Shown: positions 25,706 to 35,568, counted from the first letter of the stretch. The stretch: 43,426 bases of DNA from an alpha proteobacterium BAL199 (GCA_000171835.1 ABHC01000033.1:1-43426); one strand, 5' to 3'. Program-made: numbers and translations. The notes: generated by a model not told the origin, from the sequence alone.

Positions 25706-26650
25706 TTAGAGGCATGGATCCGGCCCGGCAAGCACCGCGTCGGCCATCGCCTGATCGCCATCCAGCGGTGGCTGCCAGCCGAGGCTGCTGCGGATCGCCT
25801 GGTCGTCGACAGCATAGGACTGCACCAGCCGCCGCGCCGATTCGGACCCCATGCGGGCACCCGCCAGCGCCGACAGAAAGGCTCCTGGTACCGGCACCAC
25901 CCAGGCGCGACGTCCAAGCGCCCGCAGCATCCGTCGCACCAAGGCGTCGGTTGACAACGCGTCGCCGTCCGACACCAGGAAGGTCCGGCCCGCGGCCTCG
26001 GGGGCCTCGACGCAGCGCACCAGCGCCGACACCAGATTGGCGCGGTGAATGAACGACCGACGGTTGCCGGAGTATCCGAGTGGCAGGACCGCCGGCGGGC
26101 GGCGCAGAAACTCGATCATCTGCCGGACGTTGCCGGAGCTGGACTGGCCATAGACCGCCGGCGACCGGATCACCACCGCACCCGGCGCCACCGCGAGAAC
26201 ACGTCGTTCGGCGGCCAGCTTGGCCTCGGCGTAGACTCCACGAGGGGCCGGTATGTCCGACTCGGTGAGTGGACGCGCACCCGATTCCTCGCCCATCGCC
26301 TTCAGGGAACTGAGATAGACGAAGCGGCCCACCCCAACGGCGATCGACTGCTCGAGAAGCCGTTCGGTGCCCGCGACGATCACCCGGTTCGCGTCGTCCC
26401 GTTGCGCCGCCTCGTCCTGGTCCGAGAACTGCGGCGCCACGGTGTGCAGCACAGCTTCAACCCCATCGAGTGCAGCCCGCCAGTCCGTCGTAGCGTCGAC
26501 CGGTCCAACCGCGACGGCGCCGGCCCGTCGGTCCGGGGTCAATCGGTCCAGCGAGCGAACCGCTGAAACCACCTCGTGCCCGGCATCGGCCAGCGCCTGC
26601 CGGGCGGCTCGACCGACATAACCGTTGGCACCGGTAACCAAGACCTTCAT
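25706..26650 (-). CDS. NAD-dependent nucleotide-sugar epimerase/4-reductase (WbpV/WreQ-like)
   Basis: 314 residues, an extended SDR fold. The N-terminal MKVLVTGANGYVGRAARQAL is the NAD(P)-binding Rossmann start. The catalytic Ser is in YLSSLKAMGEE and the YxxxK is YAEAKLAAERRV. The best family fit is the group of 4-reductases/epimerases that turn the 4-keto product of WbpM-type enzymes into UDP-D-QuiNAc or UDP-D-FucNAc. The ATG overlaps the transferase stop as ATGA, so translation is coupled. An epimerase of another sugar cannot be excluded. Confidence 0.78.
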   Translation of the reverse strand: MKVLVTGANGYVGRAARQALADAGHEVVSAVRSLDRLTPDRRAGAVAVGPVDATTDWRAALDGVEAVLHTVAPQFSDQDEAAQRDDANRVIVAGTERLLEQSIAVGVGRFVYLSSLKAMGEESGARPLTESDIPAPRGVYAEAKLAAERRVLAVAPGAVVIRSPAVYGQSSSGNVRQMIEFLRRPPAVLPLGYSGNRRSFIHRANLVSALVRCVEAPEAAGRTFLVSDGDALSTDALVRRMLRALGRRAWVVPVPGAFLSALAGARMGSESARRLVQSYAVDDQAIRSSLGWQPPLDGDQAMADAVLAGPDPCL

Positions 26651-27669
26651 GCGCGCCCCGCCATTGACCCGACCGGTGCCGGCCGAAGCGCCAGGAACAA
26701 CGCGAAGACCACTCCGCATCCGAGCGCCAATGCGGCCACGGGAGCCACCGGCGCCATGAACCAGGCGAGCGCGATCAGGCAGGCGTTGGCCGCCGCAATC
26801 CGGGTGCTGACCGCCGAATGGCTGGCGCCGGCGATTACGGCGCGCTGGTAGACATGCTCGCGGTGCGCCTGGGTCGGGCTCTCGCCACGCGCGACGCGCC
26901 GGACGAGCGTCACCGAAGCGTCCACCAGATACACCAGCGGCAGAACCAGGGCCGCCGCCAACCCGACCACACCCTGACCCGCGACGATGACCAGCAGGAA
27001 GCCGAGCAGATAGCCGAGCGGCACGCTGCCGACATCGCCAAGAAAGATGCGCGCCGGGTGCCAGTTCCAAACCAGAAAGCCAAGGGCGCCCGCCGCCAGC
27101 ACGAGCGCAGGGCCGGCCACCGTCTCCGGTGCCAGACCGAGGGCTACCAGCCCGGCCAGACCGGCGCCGATCGACAGCGTCTCGACTCCGGTGATGCCGT
27201 CGATGCCGTCCATGAAATTGTAGAGGTTGAGAAACCAAAGCCAGCCAAGCGCCGTCAGCGGCAGGTCGATCCAGGTCGGTGCCACGGCGGCAAGAGCCCC
27301 TTTGCCATCCAGCGCCCACAGACCGACCACCACCGCCGCCGCCTGCACGCCAAGCCGCAGACCGGCACCGAGGTTTCGCAAGTCGTCGACAAACGAGATC
27401 CCGGCCAAGGCCAAGCCGGCAGCCAACGGAGCCAGCCAGCGCGCCGGATCCGCCATCGACGGATCCGCTGCGATCCAGCCCCAGCCAACGGCAACCGCCG
27501 CGACAACCGCGATGCCGCCACCGCGCGGCACTGGAATCGCATGGCTCGACCGCTCGTTCGGTCGATCGAACACAGCGCGCCGGGTGAGCACGCCGATCAG
27601 CACGCGGGTCCCGACACACGCGAGCACGAAAGCCAGAGCAGGAGCCATGAGGGCCGTGGATTCAGCCAT
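26647..27669 (-). CDS. Undecaprenyl-phosphate sugar-1-phosphate transferase (WecA/WbpL family, GT4)
   Basis: 340 residues with about ten membrane helices. The family motifs are in order: FDRPNERSSHAIPVPRGGG near residue 30, FVDDLRNLGAG (~100), NLYNFMDGIDGI (~150) with the catalytic acidic residues, and ARIFLGDVGSVPLGYLLGF (~215). It moves a sugar-1-phosphate, likely HexNAc, QuiNAc or FucNAc given the neighbours, from UDP-sugar to undecaprenyl phosphate, starting a surface glycan on the inner membrane. The start at 27669 has only a weak ribosome site; 27648 and an upstream GTG are alternatives. Confidence 0.82.
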   Translation of the reverse strand: MAESTALMAPALAFVLACVGTRVLIGVLTRRAVFDRPNERSSHAIPVPRGGGIAVVAAVAVGWGWIAADPSMADPARWLAPLAAGLALAGISFVDDLRNLGAGLRLGVQAAAVVVGLWALDGKGALAAVAPTWIDLPLTALGWLWFLNLYNFMDGIDGITGVETLSIGAGLAGLVALGLAPETVAGPALVLAAGALGFLVWNWHPARIFLGDVGSVPLGYLLGFLLVIVAGQGVVGLAAALVLPLVYLVDASVTLVRRVARGESPTQAHREHVYQRAVIAGASHSAVSTRIAAANACLIALAWFMAPVAPVAALALGCGVVFALFLALRPAPVGSMAGRA

Positions 27670-27740
27670 ACCGGCGCTTATACCGGAGCGGATCAACACG
27701 AGATAGGTGTCAGGGACTGCCCACGGCCTGCAGGGTCGTG

Positions 27741-29387
27741 TCAGCCGGCACGGCGCTCTTCGCGACGCAGCGCCCATTTGATGGTCAGGGCACCATCCAC
27801 GCGCACCGACGCCACAGGCGTCGACAGCACCAATTGTTGGCAGCGCTGCAGCGTGCCGCGATCACCAAAATAGACACTGTCCTGCAGTTGCAGCGCACCA
27901 CCGGCCGAGCGCAACCGCCAACCGGCGCCGGATGCCGTTCGCAACAGGGCTGCCGCCCCGCTCTGCACGATCGACGCCGAAACCCTCGGATGCAGGTGAA
28001 ACCGGATGACCGCTTCCGACGGGCGGGCGCCTGGGCCACCCGCATAGGTCAGGACGTCCTCGCCACGCAGATCATCGCCGCCAGCCGCCAGGTACAGGCG
28101 TCGGCGGTGGGTCAATCCGTGGCTCTCGGCGTATCCATCATGCTCGGCCTCCACCCAGACCGCACCGTCGGCCTCCCACCGCTCCAGGCGCACTCGAGTC
28201 GGACACCGGCCGATGGCCCCGTCCTCGTCGATCTCGCTGGAGTTGGTGTCGTCGATCACCAGAGTTGAATGCGCCGCGGTCGCCCGCAGCGCCGCTTCCC
28301 AACGGGGGTCCGCCGGGGCCGCACCGCAATTGACAATCAGACGCTCCTTACCGGCCGACACTTCGAAGGACAGCGTGCCAGCGTGCGCCATTCCGTCGTC
28401 CTGACTCGGCACCCCGGTGTCGAAGACGACGACCGCCCGGCCCGCCGCGAGCCGCTCAAAACCAGTGTCCGAGGCCGACCCGAGGGCTTTGACCTTGGTC
28501 TCCGTACGGGCCAGCAGCGAGTCGATCCGCCACACCGCTCCTTCGGTGCCGCCGTTGAACAGCGCCAGCCCACCGTCGCCATGCCGCAGCATCCGCAGCA
28601 CCCCGGTCATCCGGCCGATTGCATCGTCGAGTACGCCCGTCGACTCACGGCCGGCGGCACGCAGCGCCGCGCGCGTGTCGACCAGACAGGCCAGGACCGT
28701 CATCTGGGCGCGCGGCGAACGCGACCGATGACCGCCATCGGGCAGGATCTGCTCGCGCACCGCAGCGTCCAACCGGTCGACCAGTGCCTGCAGGCGATCA
28801 CCGTTCTGGCCCAGAGCGACCGCAACGGCGATGGCGCCCCGCAGCATCTCGATCCGGGCAACCCCGTCAGGGCCTCCGGACAGGGCACCGATCAGATGCC
28901 GGTGCTGCCGCGCCATGCTGGCCAGCACCACGTCGCGGAAACCTTCGTCCGCCGACTCCCCGAAGAACCCGAATGTCCCGACCCACGACGACAGCCGGCA
29001 CGCCAGGATATCGAGCCGCCAAGCCAACCGATCCCACCGCTCGAAACGGCCGATCCAACCTTCGATGAGGTCCCGCGCCCGACGGCGCGCAGCATCGCCG
29101 CTCAGATCACGTAAGTCGCGAAGCCACTCGAAGCGGTGCAGGATCGCAATCGCGTCCTCCGTCACACCTTCAGCCTGCCACGGGTCGGCGCCGACATGAA
29201 CGAGTTGACCGTCGATCGGGAAGGCACCCTCCAGGATCTCTCGCCCGGCATCGGCATCGCCCGGCCACGGATCGGCAAGGGAAACCGACAGTCCTTCGGG
29301 GGTGTCACCGTCAAGCCGCCAGTCGTGGATCGGGGAAGCATACCAGGCCTCGCGGATCCGCCGGGCCAGGCCTCCGTCCCCGTTCAC
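27741..29387 (-). CDS. Heparinase II/III family protein
   Basis: 548 residues. An alpha/alpha-toroid N-terminal half ([45 protein letters not shown]) is followed by the heparinase II/III C-terminal beta domain, with [49 protein letters not shown] and later [17 protein letters not shown]. Known enzymes are polysaccharide lyases on uronic acid polymers, but this alphaproteobacterial version has no signal peptide and lies in an rRNA-methylase/rpe operon, so its true substrate is unclear. The GTG start overlaps the rpe stop as GTGA. Confidence 0.85.
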   Translation of the reverse strand: MNGDGGLARRIREAWYASPIHDWRLDGDTPEGLSVSLADPWPGDADAGREILEGAFPIDGQLVHVGADPWQAEGVTEDAIAILHRFEWLRDLRDLSGDAARRRARDLIEGWIGRFERWDRLAWRLDILACRLSSWVGTFGFFGESADEGFRDVVLASMARQHRHLIGALSGGPDGVARIEMLRGAIAVAVALGQNGDRLQALVDRLDAAVREQILPDGGHRSRSPRAQMTVLACLVDTRAALRAAGRESTGVLDDAIGRMTGVLRMLRHGDGGLALFNGGTEGAVWRIDSLLARTETKVKALGSASDTGFERLAAGRAVVVFDTGVPSQDDGMAHAGTLSFEVSAGKERLIVNCGAAPADPRWEAALRATAAHSTLVIDDTNSSEIDEDGAIGRCPTRVRLERWEADGAVWVEAEHDGYAESHGLTHRRRLYLAAGGDDLRGEDVLTYAGGPGARPSEAVIRFHLHPRVSASIVQSGAAALLRTASGAGWRLRSAGGALQLQDSVYFGDRGTLQRCQQLVLSTPVASVRVDGALTIKWALRREERRAG

Positions 29388-30049
29388 GCCGGGGCCTTCA
29401 GCCGCGCAATATTCGCGGCATACTCAGCCGGACCGCCCTGGAAGGTCGCGGTGCCAGCGACCAGAACGTCCGCCCCTGCCGCTACCACCCGCGGCGCGGT
29501 CTTCGCGGTGACGCCACCATCGACCTGAAGACGGATGTCGCGACCGGTGGCGTCGATTCGGGCACGGGCCGCGGCGATCTTCAGCAGTTGGCTTTCAATG
29601 AACGCCTGACCGCCAAAGCCGGGGTTCACCGTCATGACCAGGACCAGATCCACCAGATCCATCACGTTATCCAGGACCTCGATCGGGGTTCCCGGATTGA
29701 GCGCGATCCCAGCCTTGGCCCCCAGCGAGCGCACCAGTTGTAGCGTGCGGTGGACGTGAGCACCGGCCTCCGGATGCACCGTCACGATCTCGGCACCGGC
29801 ATCGACGAACGCCGGCACGAACGCGTCGACCGGTGAGATCATCAGGTGGACGTCGAACGTGCGATCGGTGTGCGGCCGCAACGCCTTGACGACAGCCGGT
29901 CCGATCGTGAGATTCGGCACGAAATGGCCGTCCATCACGTCGATATGGATCCAGTCGGCACCGGCTTCGGCGACGGCACGAACTTCTTCACCCAGCCGCG
30001 CGAAGTCGGCGGACAGGATGGATGGGGCGATCAGGATGTCGCGGGGCAT
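29384..30049 (-). CDS. rpe: Ribulose-phosphate 3-epimerase
   Basis: 221 residues, the normal length for this TIM-barrel enzyme, which interconverts D-ribulose 5-phosphate and D-xylulose 5-phosphate in the cytosol. The sequence begins [17 protein letters not shown] and has [17 protein letters not shown] with the metal-binding His and Asp, then [18 protein letters not shown] and QVDGGV with the late catalytic Asp. It lies 53 nt downstream of rsmB and is translationally coupled to the heparinase gene. Confidence 0.96.
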   Translation of the reverse strand: MPRDILIAPSILSADFARLGEEVRAVAEAGADWIHIDVMDGHFVPNLTIGPAVVKALRPHTDRTFDVHLMISPVDAFVPAFVDAGAEIVTVHPEAGAHVHRTLQLVRSLGAKAGIALNPGTPIEVLDNVMDLVDLVLVMTVNPGFGGQAFIESQLLKIAAARARIDATGRDIRLQVDGGVTAKTAPRVVAAGADVLVAGTATFQGGPAEYAANIARLKAPA

Positions 30050-30102
30050 GACCGGTCGTTATCAGGTTGCATCGGTGGCATCAAGCGCCGCCCGCCGTAC
30101 CC

Positions 30103-31434
30103 TCAGGCGCGAACCAAGCGGCAAGCGTAGAACCCGTCAATGCCGCCAAGGTTCGCAAGTTGATCCGGGCGGCTGCGCAAATCGCCATCCACGGTGATCA
30201 ACTCGGCGAACCCGCCGATCTCGTCGGGGCGAATCGGCACGCGTTTCAGCTCCGGGTTCGCCGCTAGCGCCGCCGCTACCCGCTCCGGTCCTTCGATCGG
30301 CTCCAGCGAGCAGGTGCAGAACACCAGCGTGCCGCCGGGCGCCAGCATGCGCACCGCGTTAGCGATCAAGCGGTCCTGCAGGCCGGCGAGCGAGTCGGCG
30401 TCGTTGGCGTGCTTCAGCCAGGGGATGTCGGGGTGCCGGCGGATCGTGCCGGTGGCCGAACATGGCGCGTCCAGCAGGATCGCGTCGACCGGGTTCTCCA
30501 GCTTCATCTCGGTAGCATCGGCAACCCGGGTCGAGGCCGCCAGGCCCAGGCGGGCAAGATTGCGTTCCAGGCGCTGCAGGCGCGGCTTGGAGCGGTCGAT
30601 CGCCAGAACCTGCGCACCGGCCGCGGCCAACTGCGCCGTCTTGCCGCCAGGCGCCGCGCACAGATCGACCACGCGCCTGTCGGCCACCGGCCCCAGCAAC
30701 CGGATCGGCAACGACGCCGCCATGTCCTGCACCCACCAGGCGCCTTCCGCGAAGCCCGGCAGACCCTCGATCCGGCCGTCGAAACCGCGGCGCAGCGTGC
30801 CGTTCGGCAGCAGAGTGGCACCCAGCTTCTTGGCCCAGCCTTCCGGGTCGTCCTTAACCGAAATGTCGAGCGGTGGCTCAACGAAGCCGGCGGCGGCGAT
30901 CGCTTCGGCGGTTGCCTCGCCATAGGCGGCGCGCCACCCCTCGGCCAGCCAGTCGGGCAGTGCCTCCAGCGCCGACAGCTTCAGGATCTCGCCCCGGCCC
31001 TCTCGGTCCAGGCGGCGCAGCACGGCATTGGTCAATTTCACGAACGGCTCATGACCGCGCGAGCGGACCGTGTTGACCGCGCTGTCGACCGCTGCGTGCG
31101 GCGCCACGCCGAGGATCAGCAATTCGCTGGCCGCCAGCCGCAGGATGTCGCGCACCACCGCCGCCTTGGTCGGCAACGGCTTGTCGATGCAGGCGTCGAC
31201 CAGCCGGTCCACATGTCCCAGGCGTCGCAACGTTGTCGCCACCAGCAGACGTGCGAAGCCCCGGTCGCGCTCGGGCAACTTGGCCAGCCCATCGTGAGCC
31301 GCCAGCGCCTCGTCCAGCGGGGTGCGTTTTGCCAGAACGGCGCGGAACAGGTCGAACGCGACGCTGCGCGAGGCGGAGACCTTGTTGTCGGATACGGTGC
31401 GAGTGTCGGCCATGGGGGCCGTTTGAGCACGCAT
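30103..31434 (-). CDS. rsmB: 16S rRNA (cytosine-C5) methyltransferase, RsmB type
   Basis: 443 residues. An N-terminal NusB-like RNA-binding domain (~25-150) is followed by the NOL1/NOP2/Sun methyltransferase domain. SAM motif I is VVDLCAAPGGKTAQLAAAGA. The two catalytic cysteines are in DAPCSATGTIRRHPDI and LVFCTCSLEPIEG. It methylates a cytosine in 16S rRNA (C967 in E. coli). The start at 31434 is preferred because GAGGGG lies 8 nt upstream; the ATG at 31413 lacks a ribosome site. It follows htpX by 25 nt. Confidence 0.88.
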   Translation of the reverse strand: MRAQTAPMADTRTVSDNKVSASRSVAFDLFRAVLAKRTPLDEALAAHDGLAKLPERDRGFARLLVATTLRRLGHVDRLVDACIDKPLPTKAAVVRDILRLAASELLILGVAPHAAVDSAVNTVRSRGHEPFVKLTNAVLRRLDREGRGEILKLSALEALPDWLAEGWRAAYGEATAEAIAAAGFVEPPLDISVKDDPEGWAKKLGATLLPNGTLRRGFDGRIEGLPGFAEGAWWVQDMAASLPIRLLGPVADRRVVDLCAAPGGKTAQLAAAGAQVLAIDRSKPRLQRLERNLARLGLAASTRVADATEMKLENPVDAILLDAPCSATGTIRRHPDIPWLKHANDADSLAGLQDRLIANAVRMLAPGGTLVFCTCSLEPIEGPERVAAALAANPELKRVPIRPDEIGGFAELITVDGDLRSRPDQLANLGGIDGFYACRLVRA

Positions 31435-31459
31435 AGCCGAACCCCTCAAGCCCTCTTGT

Positions 31460-32338
31460 TCAACCCCAGGGACCGCGCCCCTGAGCGGGTGCATTCGCCA
31501 TCGCGCGCAGCCGCGCCACCCGCTCCTGCATGGGTGGATGGGTGGAGAACAACGAGTCCATTGATCGGACGTGTAACGGATTGACGATGAACAGATGGGC
31601 GGTCGCCGGGTTGGCTTCGGCAACGTGGTTGTCGATGCGCCGGGCGGAATTGTCCAGGCGCTCCAGCGCCGATGCGAGCCACAACGGCCGGCCGCAGATC
31701 TCGGCCCCCATAGCGTCGGCGCCGTATTCCCGACTGCGGCTGATTGCGAGTTGCACGATGGTCGCCGCCAGCGGCGCCAGGATCGCCATCAGCAGGACGC
31801 CAATTCCACCCAGCGGGCTGTTGCGGTCATTCGATCCGCCGAACATCGCCGAGAACATCGCGAAGTTCGCCAGCATCGACAGCGCGCCGGCCAAGGTCGC
31901 AGTGACCGTCATGATCAAGGTGTCGCGGTTCTTCACATGCGCCAGTTCATGCGCCATCACCCCGGCGACTTCCTCGTGGTTCAGTTGGCGCAGCAAGCCG
32001 GTCGTCGCCGCGACGGCCGCGTTCTCGGGGTTTCGGCCGGTGGCGAACGCGTTCGGCTGGTCCTGCTCGATGATGTAGACCCGTGGCATCGGCAGGTCCG
32101 CGCGCTTGGCAAGCTGCCCGATCATGTCGTGGAACCACGGGAGTTCGGCTCGCCCGATCTCCCGCGCGCCGTGCATGCGCAGCACGATCGAGTCGGCGTT
32201 CCAGTAGGCGAAGAAGTTCATGCCGACGGCAACGACCAGGGCGATCATCATGCCGCCCTCCCCACCCATGGCGTAGCCGGCGACCAGGAACAGCGCGGTC
32301 AGCGCCGCGAGCAGCAATCCAGTGCGGAACGTGTTCAT
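31460..32338 (-). CDS. htpX: Membrane zinc metalloprotease HtpX
   Basis: 292 residues. Two N-terminal membrane helices (~5-45) are followed by the catalytic zinc motif HELAH (130-134, in [14 protein letters not shown]) and two more hydrophobic helices (~145-200) before the third zinc ligand region ([13 protein letters not shown]). The C-terminus [16 protein letters not shown] is typical. It degrades misfolded inner-membrane proteins alongside FtsH. The start at 32338 follows GGAGAG. It diverges from the SDHAF4-like gene over 103 bp and is probably co-transcribed with rsmB. Confidence 0.93.
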   Translation of the reverse strand: MNTFRTGLLLAALTALFLVAGYAMGGEGGMMIALVVAVGMNFFAYWNADSIVLRMHGAREIGRAELPWFHDMIGQLAKRADLPMPRVYIIEQDQPNAFATGRNPENAAVAATTGLLRQLNHEEVAGVMAHELAHVKNRDTLIMTVTATLAGALSMLANFAMFSAMFGGSNDRNSPLGGIGVLLMAILAPLAATIVQLAISRSREYGADAMGAEICGRPLWLASALERLDNSARRIDNHVAEANPATAHLFIVNPLHVRSMDSLFSTHPPMQERVARLRAMANAPAQGRGPWG

Positions 32339-32441
32339 CTCTCCGTTTCCAAGATGCGATGGGACCGACGCTGAAGTGGCCCGTGCCAAGCGCTGCTTCA
32401 AGACTGGCGCCGGTCCAACGGCTCGCCTATATGCTGAAGTC

Positions 32442-32660
32442 ATGAGCCAGAAGCCCGACCTGTTCCGAGACATCCGTACTCCGCAGTCGAAGGCGGAGGA
32501 TGCAGCCAAGTCAACATCTGCCAGGCCGGTCGAGATACCGGCACAGCTGGATCCGCGCGCGGCCACCCAGGATCTGCCACCGGAGCGCGGCGGCTACACC
32601 GGCCCCGAGCCGACCCGCTTCGGCGATTGGGAACACAAGGGCCGCTGCACGGATTTCTGA
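32442..32660 (+). CDS. SDHAF4/DUF1674-family small protein (succinate dehydrogenase assembly factor-like)
   Basis: 72 residues. The C-terminal block [20 protein letters not shown] is the hallmark of DUF1674 proteins, whose mitochondrial relative Sdh8/SDHAF4 binds flavinylated SdhA before complex II assembly. The first 45 residues are hydrophilic and variable. The ATG at 32442 is the first in-frame start giving the short family length, with a GAAG ribosome site. Its position beside htpX matches other alphaproteobacteria. Confidence 0.85.
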   Translation: MSQKPDLFRDIRTPQSKAEDAAKSTSARPVEIPAQLDPRAATQDLPPERGGYTGPEPTRFGDWEHKGRCTDF

Positions 32661-32888
32661 TCCCTCGTGGATTGATCCAGTGTCCAGGCCTTCTTCAGCA
32701 CCGTTATCCCGGGCGCGCGGAGTGCTGCCTGGAATCCACCTGCCGATCCATCGACCCGGGGATCCGTCGCGCCAAGGCACGCCCGTTCGGGGTGACACCG
32801 TAAAAAGTGGATCGTTGCTCTTCGCACCGTTGTCGTCGCCGTGCCAAAGTCGCGGCAATGACAAATGGCCCGATCCGGGAGGAACCCC
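32661..32888. other. Intergenic segment resembling a dispersed alphaproteobacterial repeat
   Basis: No gene is supportable in these 228 bp. On the minus strand the run GTGTCACCCCGAACGGGC, GGATCCCCGGGTC and the closing CGCGCCCGGGATAACGGT, plus AAGTCGCGGCAATGAC on the plus strand, have the look of the GGATCCCGGGTC-type intergenic repeats scattered in this class. I cannot show a second copy here. The last bases hold the ribosome site for the next gene. Confidence 0.35.
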
Positions 32889-33758
32889 ATGGCATCCCTG
32901 CGCGACAAACTGAAACCCGGCAAGTTGCTGACCTGCCCAGGGGTGTTCGACGGCATCTCGGTCCGGCTGGCCGACCGGATGGGGTTCGACTGCCTGTACA
33001 TGACCGGCTACGGCACCGTCGCTTCGCATCTGGGCCTGCCGGATGCCGGTCTGGCGTCGTACCGCGACATGGTCGACCGGGTGCGGGTGTTTGCTGGCCT
33101 GGCGACCACTCCGATGGTGGCCGATGGCGACACCGGCTATGGCGGTCTGCTGAACGTCGAGCATACGGTGCGCGGCTACGAGCAAGCTGGCGCGGCAGCG
33201 ATCCAGTTGGAAGACCAGGAGTTTCCGAAGAAATGCGGCCACACCCCCGGCCGGCGCGTCATCCCGATCGAACAGGCGGCCGCCAAGATCCGGGTCGCTG
33301 CCGAGGCCCGCGACAGCCGCGACTTCCTGATCGTGGCCCGCACCGACGCCCGCACGGCCCACGGCCTCGACGAGGCGCTGCGCCGCGCCGAGGCGTTTGC
33401 CAAAGCCGGCGCCGACGTCCTGTTCGTGGAATCGCCGGAGTCGGTTGAGGAAATGGAGCGGATCGGCAAGGCGTTCGACCTGCCCCTCCTGGTCAACGTG
33501 GTCGAGGGCGGCAAGACCCCGGTGCTCAGCGCCGAGGAATACATCGGGCTCGGCTATCAGATGGCGATCTACCCGGCCGTCGGGTTCCTGGCGGTGGGTG
33601 CGGCGCTGGAAGCGGTCTACGGCACCTTGAAGTCGACCGGCGCCTCGACGCAAGTGACCGCGCCGCTGGCCGATTTCATGAGATTCTCGAAGGCGATGGG
33701 GTTCGAGGAGGTCTGGGAGTTCGAGAAGGCGCACGCCGGGCTGGAAGGCGGCCGGTGA
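32889..33758 (+). CDS. Isocitrate lyase/PEP mutase superfamily enzyme
   Basis: 289 residues, a TIM-barrel of the ICL/PEPM family. It starts LRDKLKPGKLLTCPGVFDGISV, binds Mg through the MVADGDTGYGG segment, and has the KKCGH loop (EDQEFPKKCGHTPG) whose Cys is the general acid in C-C lyases of the family. This points to a lyase such as 2-methylisocitrate or dimethylmalate lyase, rather than a phosphonate mutase. Oxaloacetate decarboxylase-like members share much of the pattern. The start follows GGGAGGAA. It is a stand-alone gene; a link to the MmgE/PrpD operon 26 kb away is possible but unproved. Confidence 0.82.
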   Translation: MASLRDKLKPGKLLTCPGVFDGISVRLADRMGFDCLYMTGYGTVASHLGLPDAGLASYRDMVDRVRVFAGLATTPMVADGDTGYGGLLNVEHTVRGYEQAGAAAIQLEDQEFPKKCGHTPGRRVIPIEQAAAKIRVAAEARDSRDFLIVARTDARTAHGLDEALRRAEAFAKAGADVLFVESPESVEEMERIGKAFDLPLLVNVVEGGKTPVLSAEEYIGLGYQMAIYPAVGFLAVGAALEAVYGTLKSTGASTQVTAPLADFMRFSKAMGFEEVWEFEKAHAGLEGGR

Positions 33759-33765
33759 CGCAATC

Positions 33766-34329
33766 CTACTCGGCGGCCTCCCGCTGCAGCAGGATCAGGC
33801 GCGCGGCGCCATAGCGTCGATCGTCGGCCAGAGTGTAGCCCTCCGGGGCCGACACGGCTTCCTTCTTGCCGACCTCCACCGCGATCACCGTGTCCGGACC
33901 GACCCAGCCGCCGCGGCCGATCGTGTCGAGCGCTTCGACCCATAGGCCGGACCCGTAGGGCGGGTCCATCAGGACGAGATCGACCGGTTCCGGAGTGCGC
34001 TCGATAAACCGGGTGGCGTCGGCCTCGCGAATCTGTGCGATGCCGGCGGCGCGTAGAGTCGCGATATTGGCGCGCAGCGCGGCCAGTGCCGCCGCGCCGC
34101 TTTCCACAAACACCACCTGGGCTGCGCCGCGCGACAGCGCCTCCAGTCCGAGTGCCCCTGTGCCTGAAAACAGGTCAAGGACCCGCGCACCGCGCAGGGT
34201 CAGTGGAAACCGACCGCCGTCGAGGATCGAGAACAATGCCTCACGCGCCCGTTCCGAAGTCGGTCGGATCTCCAAGCCGTCCGGCGCAACCAGCCTAGCC
34301 CCGCGGTGCTTTCCGGCGACGATCCGCAC
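33766..34329 (-). CDS. rsmD: 16S rRNA (guanine-N2) methyltransferase RsmD
   Basis: 187 residues, normal length. The N-terminal [16 protein letters not shown] and [14 protein letters not shown] are family hallmarks; SAM motif I is [16 protein letters not shown], and the catalytic DPPY is in [12 protein letters not shown]. It methylates G966 of 16S rRNA. The GTG at 34329 follows AGGGGGAAG, so the gene starts 35 nt inside the end of the rluB-type gene, and the two are co-transcribed. Confidence 0.92.
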   Translation of the reverse strand: MRIVAGKHRGARLVAPDGLEIRPTSERAREALFSILDGGRFPLTLRGARVLDLFSGTGALGLEALSRGAAQVVFVESGAAALAALRANIATLRAAGIAQIREADATRFIERTPEPVDLVLMDPPYGSGLWVEALDTIGRGGWVGPDTVIAVEVGKKEAVSAPEGYTLADDRRYGAARLILLQREAAE

Positions 34330-35503
34330 CTGACTTCCCCCTGTCCGTTCCGGTTCCGTCCGAGTCGGACCGACCCGGCTTGGCGGTGGCGAAGCGCGAG
34401 CCGCCGAGCTTGGCCTTGCCCGGCTTGGCAGCGCTCGACTTGGCCCACCCTGTTTTCGACACCACAGGCTTCGATGTGGCGGACCTCGATCCGGCGGATT
34501 TTGACGACCCGGACTTGAGCGACACTTTCTCAACCGTACCCGACCGTGGCGCTGACTTGACCATATCGGCGCGGGTGCGCTGTACCCGTCCACCGGACGA
34601 TGGACGGTCGCTCTCGACTTCGATATCCGTCGGCTTCGACCTGAGGCGCAGCGTGCCCGGCCGGCGGCCCGGCGGCTGGGTTCCGGTCCGTTCCGGCTTG
34701 GCCTTGGCATGGCCGCTGTCGTCGCCCTTGGCGAGGCCAAGCTGGTCCTTCAGCACCCGCCGCTTGATCTCTTCGACCCCGCCCGGCGGCACCTCGCCCA
34801 GTTGGAACGGGCCGTAGGTGGTGCGGATCAGTCGGCTGACCGTCAGCCCGACATGCTCCATCACCCGGCGGATCTCACGGTTCTTGCCCTCGCGCAACGC
34901 CACGGTCAGCCAGGAGTTGGTGCGCGTCGCCTTGTCGATCGTCACCTCGATCGGGCCGTACTCGACTCCCTCGATCCGCACACCCTTCTTCAGGTTGTCA
35001 AGTTTGGCTTCGTCCAGCGGGCCGAACACCCGCACCCGATAGCGCCGCACCCAACCGGTCGACGGCAGTTCCAGGTACCGCGCTAGGCCGCCGTCGTTGG
35101 TGAGCAGCAGCAGGCCTTCGGAGTCGATGTCCAGGCGTCCGACCGTCACCACCCGCGGCAGATCCTTGGGCAGCCTATCAAACACCGTCGACCGACCTTC
35201 GGGATCGCGGTTGCTGGTCACCAGTCCATCGGGCTTGTGATAGCGCCACAACCGTGGCGGCTCGATCTCCGGCAAAGGTTTCTCGTCGACCAGGATGACG
35301 CTGTCATCGTCGACGTTGACCGCCGGCGAGGTCAGCATCACACCGTCGACTTTCACCCGCCCCTCAGCGATCCAGCGCTCGGCGTCGCGGCGCGAGCACA
35401 AGCCGGCCCGCGCCAGACGCTTGGAAATGCGTTCGGAGCCGCGGCTCTCCTCGAACAACGGGGCGAGATCGGTGGGCGGATGGCGGGGCGTTTTCGTTGG
35501 CAT
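34295..35503 (-). CDS. rluB: 23S rRNA pseudouridine synthase, RluB/RsuA family, with long basic C-terminal tail
   Basis: 402 residues. An S4 RNA-binding domain (~25-70, [20 protein letters not shown]) is followed by the RsuA-type catalytic domain (~85-250) with the catalytic Asp125 in [18 protein letters not shown]. The family usually stops near 250-280 residues; here about 140 further residues (260-402) are low-complexity and rich in Ser, Lys, Gly and Arg, with repeated SKS/SKP-like units. RluB makes pseudouridine 2605 in 23S rRNA; assignment within RluB/RluE/RluF/RsuA is by overall similarity. It diverges from tadA over 65 bp, the standard alphaproteobacterial arrangement. Confidence 0.83.
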   Translation of the reverse strand: MPTKTPRHPPTDLAPLFEESRGSERISKRLARAGLCSRRDAERWIAEGRVKVDGVMLTSPAVNVDDDSVILVDEKPLPEIEPPRLWRYHKPDGLVTSNRDPEGRSTVFDRLPKDLPRVVTVGRLDIDSEGLLLLTNDGGLARYLELPSTGWVRRYRVRVFGPLDEAKLDNLKKGVRIEGVEYGPIEVTIDKATRTNSWLTVALREGKNREIRRVMEHVGLTVSRLIRTTYGPFQLGEVPPGGVEEIKRRVLKDQLGLAKGDDSGHAKAKPERTGTQPPGRRPGTLRLRSKPTDIEVESDRPSSGGRVQRTRADMVKSAPRSGTVEKVSLKSGSSKSAGSRSATSKPVVSKTGWAKSSAAKPGKAKLGGSRFATAKPGRSDSDGTGTDRGKSGADRRRKAPRG

Positions 35504-35568
35504 GGGCCGCCGGTGTAGCGCGCCGCGCCCGGCGTGACAATCGAGTCTCGAACGGGTATGCCCGCGCC

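Noticed and set aside
30409-31584. 391-residue plus-strand frame over rsmB
   Set aside because: It is a shadow of rsmB, whose catalytic Cys motifs are intact; no ribosome site or recognisable domain.
32511-33734. 407-residue minus-strand frame over the ICL/PEPM gene
   Set aside because: It is antisense to a gene with the KKCGH and Mg-binding motifs and extends through the repeat-like intergenic DNA; no protein family pattern.
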